Source: Tubiluchus corallicola
Lineage: Eukaryota > Priapulida > Priapulimorpha > Priapulimorphida > Tubiluchidae
Reading direction: 5' to 3'
DNA length: 64,000 nucleotides
Assembly (NCBI GenBank): GCA_030141605.1
Contig: JAQGDQ010000001.1
Span: forward strand, 2,638,501-2,702,500
Shown here: positions 58,860 through 64,000 of the stretch, in pieces
Layout: every line of letters starts with the position of its first letter
How positions within the stretch are numbered: position 1 is the stretch's first letter
Translations under genes and position numbers: made by a program
The notes under the pieces: model-generated
The model's database searches: none
Seen by the model: only the letters and a program-made list of their open reading frames with translations
What the model was told of the DNA's origin: nothing

Positions 58860-61800
58860 ATATATATATATTACGTATATATATGTTTTGTGCTTCTTCG
58901 CGATTATGCACCTCTTTATTTATCACACCTATGACAACTTTGGCATTTTCTATTCGTCCGCAATCCACAGCAAGATATCTGTATGTATCTGGAAACATAT
59001 ATTGTTTGGGTTTAATAGATGTAAAGAAAATAGGCAAAAACACAAAAAATACACTAATATTTCAAATGCAATAAACTTTAAAAAAGCAAACTTAGCCTCG
59101 TTAAAGAACACCTGGAAAATAAAATTACAAGCAAGTGCAAAAATAATATCATGTAATACCTAGCTTGTTTAGATCAAAAGCAAAATATAAAGGGTGAAAT
59201 AATCAATAGAGCTTTGCATTACAATGGAATTTCGTCTATCTTACACAAGAATAAGCAGTGACTGAATAGTCAAAGTTATTTGCCGAATTCGTGCTGCAGA
59301 TAATCTGTTCTCTTTTTCACAAAAAAGCTGTATAGAACGTGTGTCTGTTTACGCGCTCAATACTGTATAGTATGCTGTAAAAATGGCAGAACAATCTAAG
59401 GATCGCAATCTCGCCTCGGAATTGTATATGATATCAGAATTGTGGACAATTTTGGCGCTTTTTTATTAATGTTCCTGAGAGGACGGAAATTTTGACATCT
59501 GGTCACTGATCAACTTAACTCTCCAACGGTAACTGAAAATTGTTTACCTGTACCTAAGCAGTATTTTCGTTAATCAGAATCAATAACTGGTTCGGAAATA
59601 CTAGTGGATCGTTTCTCCACTCCTAGACATAGGAACTGTAGCTCTGAAAGTACTGAAAGACTAAAATTCAAAAGACAAAAGAAGAAATTGAAATTAAACG
59701 AATCGTGCCAGTAAAGCTTAAAGAAATGAACTTAATAGTAAATGAAAGCAAAACTAGGAATTTTACATCAAACATAAAGGCGACTTGAGGAAGAGGAGGT
59801 AAATTGCTCTCGTGGATGGATTTTGCACAAAAAAGACCTCAATAGAACATTTTTAGTTTTGAGAGGTGCTTCATCACGGAGAGTTGCAAAAGAACATACC
59901 GTTTGGCGGCAGAAGCTGGGCAGCGTAATGTCGTTGGACATTACATACACGTTAAATGATGATTATATGACAAGTGACTGTTTTCTGTCCGACGTTAACA
60001 CTTTGTCGCCATGTAGCCGTTTATGGAATTTTTCAAGTCTGATCAGAGGCAGCTAAGTTATTCAGGAATAAAATTTGAAAAGAATTTCGCAAACATTGCT
60101 TCATGATCCCAAAGAGATCCGATCCTGTGATTTTATCAAACTGCGTGACATAGATCCGAAATTCTTGCAGTTGTTTTTGCCAAAAACGTTTAAAACCACA
60201 ATTTTCAACAGTTGTTGAAGCGCAGAATGGAGCAAATGTGTAGAGGCAGCAGCGTGTGCCCAGGTGTGTTGTGGTAACATTAAACGTAATTAGCAGGTAA
60301 GTAATTCAATGTCAAAGAAAGTGGGTCACCTAATGCGCTTTACCATTAAGAACTTGCATGAAGTAGTATATAGGGCAAACTAATATTAATATCATGACTG
60401 AAAGGAACAGGCTGGAAAGAAAAATATATAGGCAGCAAGTGTACTCTGAAAAGAACATCGTGCTCCCACTTCATTAAGTTCAGCTATTTATTAATCTGTG
60501 GGTTAGACCCTCACACTTCCCACTGCTCGCTTCAACAAGTCCGAGTTCTTGCTTTCTTATCTTTAAAATTAATTTCTGTTTTTTTTAAATTGTAAACTAA
60601 TTCTGATGTGACTTGTGCCTGGCGATTAACATTTGCTATACGATTTTTCAAGCATTTTTCTATTTGAACATACCACGAACATTCGTACATTAAAAAAACA
60701 CTGTGAAATATTGACCGCATTTTAATACAGCACTGTTTCTAGCTTTAGGCGAAATAGAGTTAAAATGCATATTAAGAGATAAATAGCAACCGCAATAATG
60801 TTTTCCGATTCTAAAATCAAAACACAAACATCTTATCTTTTAAATAGATCTTAAGTGACTAAAAATCCATTGTTAGAAAATGGTGAGGCTCCACCGAACC
60901 ATTCTTGACCAGTACAGACAACATAAAGCCAAAATATAATTGAATTTAACGGACCTTATAGAAAATGTACGCAGGCAAACAGTGCATGGGGTGTAGTCAC
61001 AGAAAATATCTCGCATCCGAAAGGATATCATGCATGTATTTTATTAAAAAAAGCACTATATAACAAATTTTATTACATTTTTATACAGAAAATCGACGTT
61101 TTCACTGCACACTTGCAATCATCTTCGAGAAGTGAAATTTTCCTAAAAACGACTGTTAGGCATGCCGTGGAAACATTGATTTTTAGTGAGTTGTTTATGA
61201 AACAGATATTGTTCTTGCCATAAAGAAATAAAAAGAATTATCATTTATGTATATTTAGTCTTAAAATTATATTCAATGTAAAAGTAGTGCATATTTAGTT
61301 TTAAAACGAGACTTTAAAATATAAAACGCCTGAATATGGCCAGTAAAGGTGGTATGTTTTTTAACAGTGTGTTAGTAACTGTGACAGTGTGTTAGTAATT
61401 TATGTTTTGTTAACCGTTGCAGAATTTTAATGGCCTATAAAGTGCTACAATTATTAACGCTTGCATAAATAATGCAAAACAAAACACAAAAATATAAATA
61501 CAAGTATTTTATGTACATAACAACAGAAAAATATAAATACAAGTATTTTATGTACATGACAGTTTCATAGTATTACTAGGGCGACTCTGAAAGCTATAGT
61601 TTCGCATGTGTGTGCCAATCCGGTCAAAGATTACAAAAAGTTCACTACTTTCACTTTCCGTTTTGCAATCAAGCAAGTGCGCAAATTAGGCCAAACAGTG
61701 GATTACGGTTGTGTTGTATGTTTTCACTTTCGTCACGCTATTGTGCTTTGGTACATCGCGGGCCGTAACTTGACTTCCGTATTTTCAAGGTCCACATGCC

Positions 61801-64000
61801 TTCAAGCAGTTACGAGCGTAATTCTCTAAAAAAAGAAACCGAAGATCCAATTCTAAGCTGAAGTAACAGTGCCTCAATCTTTTTGCATATACTAAATAAT
61901 TTACATAGAACGTAAAACTATTTGATTGTTTTCGTTTTCTAATGAGACGCAGAATTTCTGTTTTCAAATCCAGAAATTCAGTTTTGGCCCATTAAAAACA
62001 AACTTGTCCGCGAGTGGTGACAGAAGACCCAAAAGTTCACGCCTTTCTCTTCAATTATCCAAATTTCACCATAGACACAACATGACTAAATTTTGAATGA
62101 CGTTAGCGAAAGTTGCAACCCCGTCTGACTGCTTGATTAATAATTCTTGAAATCTCATTAATGAATAACACTTTGGCGCAAGAATAGACATTGTTTGCAT
62201 ACTACAGTACATCTAGCTCTGCTTTTATGTCTTTATAGAATAGGAACGGATGCGTAATTTGCATATGAATGATTGAATGTACTAACTACTGCTGCGGGAT
62301 ACATGATCTACACTATATTTATAGAAAATAGGGACTTAGATGAAACCTGGGTTATCTTGCACGCTGTATATATGGTTCCAAGCTATGTTTCCATTTTCTG
62401 GGTTCATAGTTAGTTAAAAATCAAATAAGAACCGTGCCAACCTGTTTAAATATGCCTACGTTTCTGAACAACAATCAGTTTGGCGATGTTTTAATTAGTT
62501 TAACTTAGAAATCTGGTACCAAGCTTCTTACACTTTGCCTAGGTTAACTTGATCGTGTTGTGCATAGACGCGTGAAGCTGATCTAACACTAAAATGAATA
62601 TGAAAACAAAAAAGGAGCAGACAAACAGACAAGTAAACAAATAAACAAATCATGCAAAAAACTTTGAATTGTAGCGGAACTGACTTAGTCTATCTAGCAA
62701 TTTCTTTTGCTTTTATGGTTTTTATTTTTCAAGAAAAAACACCCTGGTTTTAGAAAATAGGTTGCACTGCGAAAACAGTCCAATAATTAACAGGACAGAC
62801 AGCGTACTACACTTGCTTTACTACGAAAGTAATGAATTGTTTAAAGAAAAATATAACTTGATTTTCAAGGTTTTTCTTATTTCATTTTTTCTTTTCTCTC
62901 CACCCTCTCTTCTTGAATTTCTTGTGGAGCATACTATAGATGTTTTAATAGTACCCTCTCTTTAATACACAATAAGTTTTCTTCACCCATTTCTTACTTA
63001 TTTGATACAGGTAGTCATTACAGGTGAGCGGTAACCAACCCTAGCAGCTGCAGAGTAAAATCTAGTTCTGCTCGGTTTGAGGGTCCTGCCAGCCTTGAGA
63101 TTCCTGGATCGCCGTGAGTGAAAGTTCGGCTATTATTGTTGAGTTTGCAAGTGCCCTACTTTCTCCCAACCAGCTGTATACTGTATCTTTTGTTGTCAAA
63201 TATTTTCACCCACTTCCGCTAAATACACGCACATGATATTTATATCCTATTCCCATACATTATTATAAATTTTCATTTAATTCAATAATCATTTTTTTAG
63301 ACTTTACGAGTAGATTCCTGGATATACCGGGTTTTCTCGCAATCTGTTTTCTCCTATACATTACATGAATGATTCAGCTGTACAGTCGGTTACACTTTGC
63401 CAATGGTAGCGTAAAGTAACCTTCACCCACTTTAGCAAATTTAGGCCAGTGGGTAGATATAACAATAGAATTGTAAGATACTTAAAACTAGTTGAGGCAA
63501 ATTACTGATTTCAGTTTCACTTTTGTGATACGTCTACGCAGATGGGACAATTCTTTCACTTTCATTTTTAATCGTTTATGTCACCTTACTGGAAAGTAAT
63601 GGACCGACGCCTTTTCCAGGAATTCAGCAGTGGCTAGGTGGATTGGTCAGTTTAACGTGCAGTTAAATTTGATTTTCTCGACTAGCCGAAACTATTTTTG
63701 TGATAATCAAAAACATTTGTGCTTTGTACATTGGCTTGGATGCGTCAGATGTCTAATTCTTCGCAAAAGTGAAACTGAATTCACACAGGAATAGTCTTTT
63801 GCACCAGAGTCACTCCTCAATAATGCATTTATGACGAAATCATTTCGAAATGGCTATGCAAATTCAAAACCTTCCTATGCATAATCAGATTACTGAAACT
63901 AATACTAATAACGTGCAAAACAATATCTCCAATGAGATATCTTACCAGTTTCAAAATGACTTGAATGATTACTATAGCAGCAACCGTCTGCCAACGGGAA
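58860..64000. other. no gene seen; small duplications
   Basis: No supportable gene. Two local tandem duplications occur: ACAGTGTGTTAGTAA at 61364-61378 and 61384-61398, and an approximately 34-bp unit (AAAAATATAAATACAAGTAT...) at about 61490-61525 and 61527-61560. A degenerate CAAA/CAGA tract is near 62610-62650. The end of the window cuts no recognised feature. Confidence 0.45.

Noticed and set aside
58467-59043. YIHT and MYVC repeat ORFs on both strands
   Set aside because: Shadow of the CATA microsatellite.

Overview
The window is AT-rich animal nuclear DNA. Spliced genes with GT/GC-AG introns, a rhodopsin-type GPCR, Ty3/Gypsy, LINE-like and PIF/Harbinger relics, and very many microsatellites all point to a metazoan, most likely an invertebrate. 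The phylum cannot be fixed from the sequence. There are no operons, rRNA genes or canonical tRNA genes.

Two genes are well supported. (1) A peptide-type class A GPCR of 363 aa lies on the plus strand at 21996-23087. Its coding region is in one exon, and a likely splice acceptor sits just upstream in the 5' UTR. It has several altered signature motifs (E-R-L for DRY, Y-P-x-x-Y for NPxxY). (2) A complete 16-exon orthologue of GPCPD1/GDE5 (glycerophosphocholine phosphodiesterase) lies on the plus strand at 39122-51901. It encodes 707 aa, with an N-terminal CBM20 domain and a C-terminal GDPD domain with all expected catalytic residues. One of its introns fits only as a GC-AG intron. The two genes have no evident functional link.

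Almost everything else is repeats and mobile DNA. The left third (3.69-6.55 kb and 12.63-15.35 kb) holds two copies of a foldback-like element. Its arms are tandem arrays of a 16-bp unit (core TAGACTGGCGAAAA) in opposite orientation around unique sequence that is itself partly inverted-repeated. These arrays create long but spurious ORFs. Region 17.3-18.3 kb has a probable LINE tail with a tetranucleotide repeat, and 19.6-20.3 kb has a degenerate minisatellite and a TTA array. At 28.5-29.1 kb two decayed HARBI1-like fragments form an inverted duplication. At 30.6-36.2 kb there is a nested repeat island: an approximately 5.1-kb inverted-repeat element carrying CCTACTTGGGC palindromes, invaded by a truncated Ty3/Gypsy retrotransposon (337-bp LTR, gag-PR-RT-RH, several stops and frame breaks) and next to a 724-bp MITE with perfect 34-bp terminal inverted repeats. 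Intron 1 of GPCPD1 carries a LINE RT tail and a second decayed ORF. The final 12 kb (52.7-64 kb) has no gene I can support, only microsatellites, including an approximately 300-bp CATA array.

The strongest candidates for something undescribed are the foldback family with higher-order repeats, the dispersed CTACTTGGGC palindromes, and the motif-divergent GPCR.
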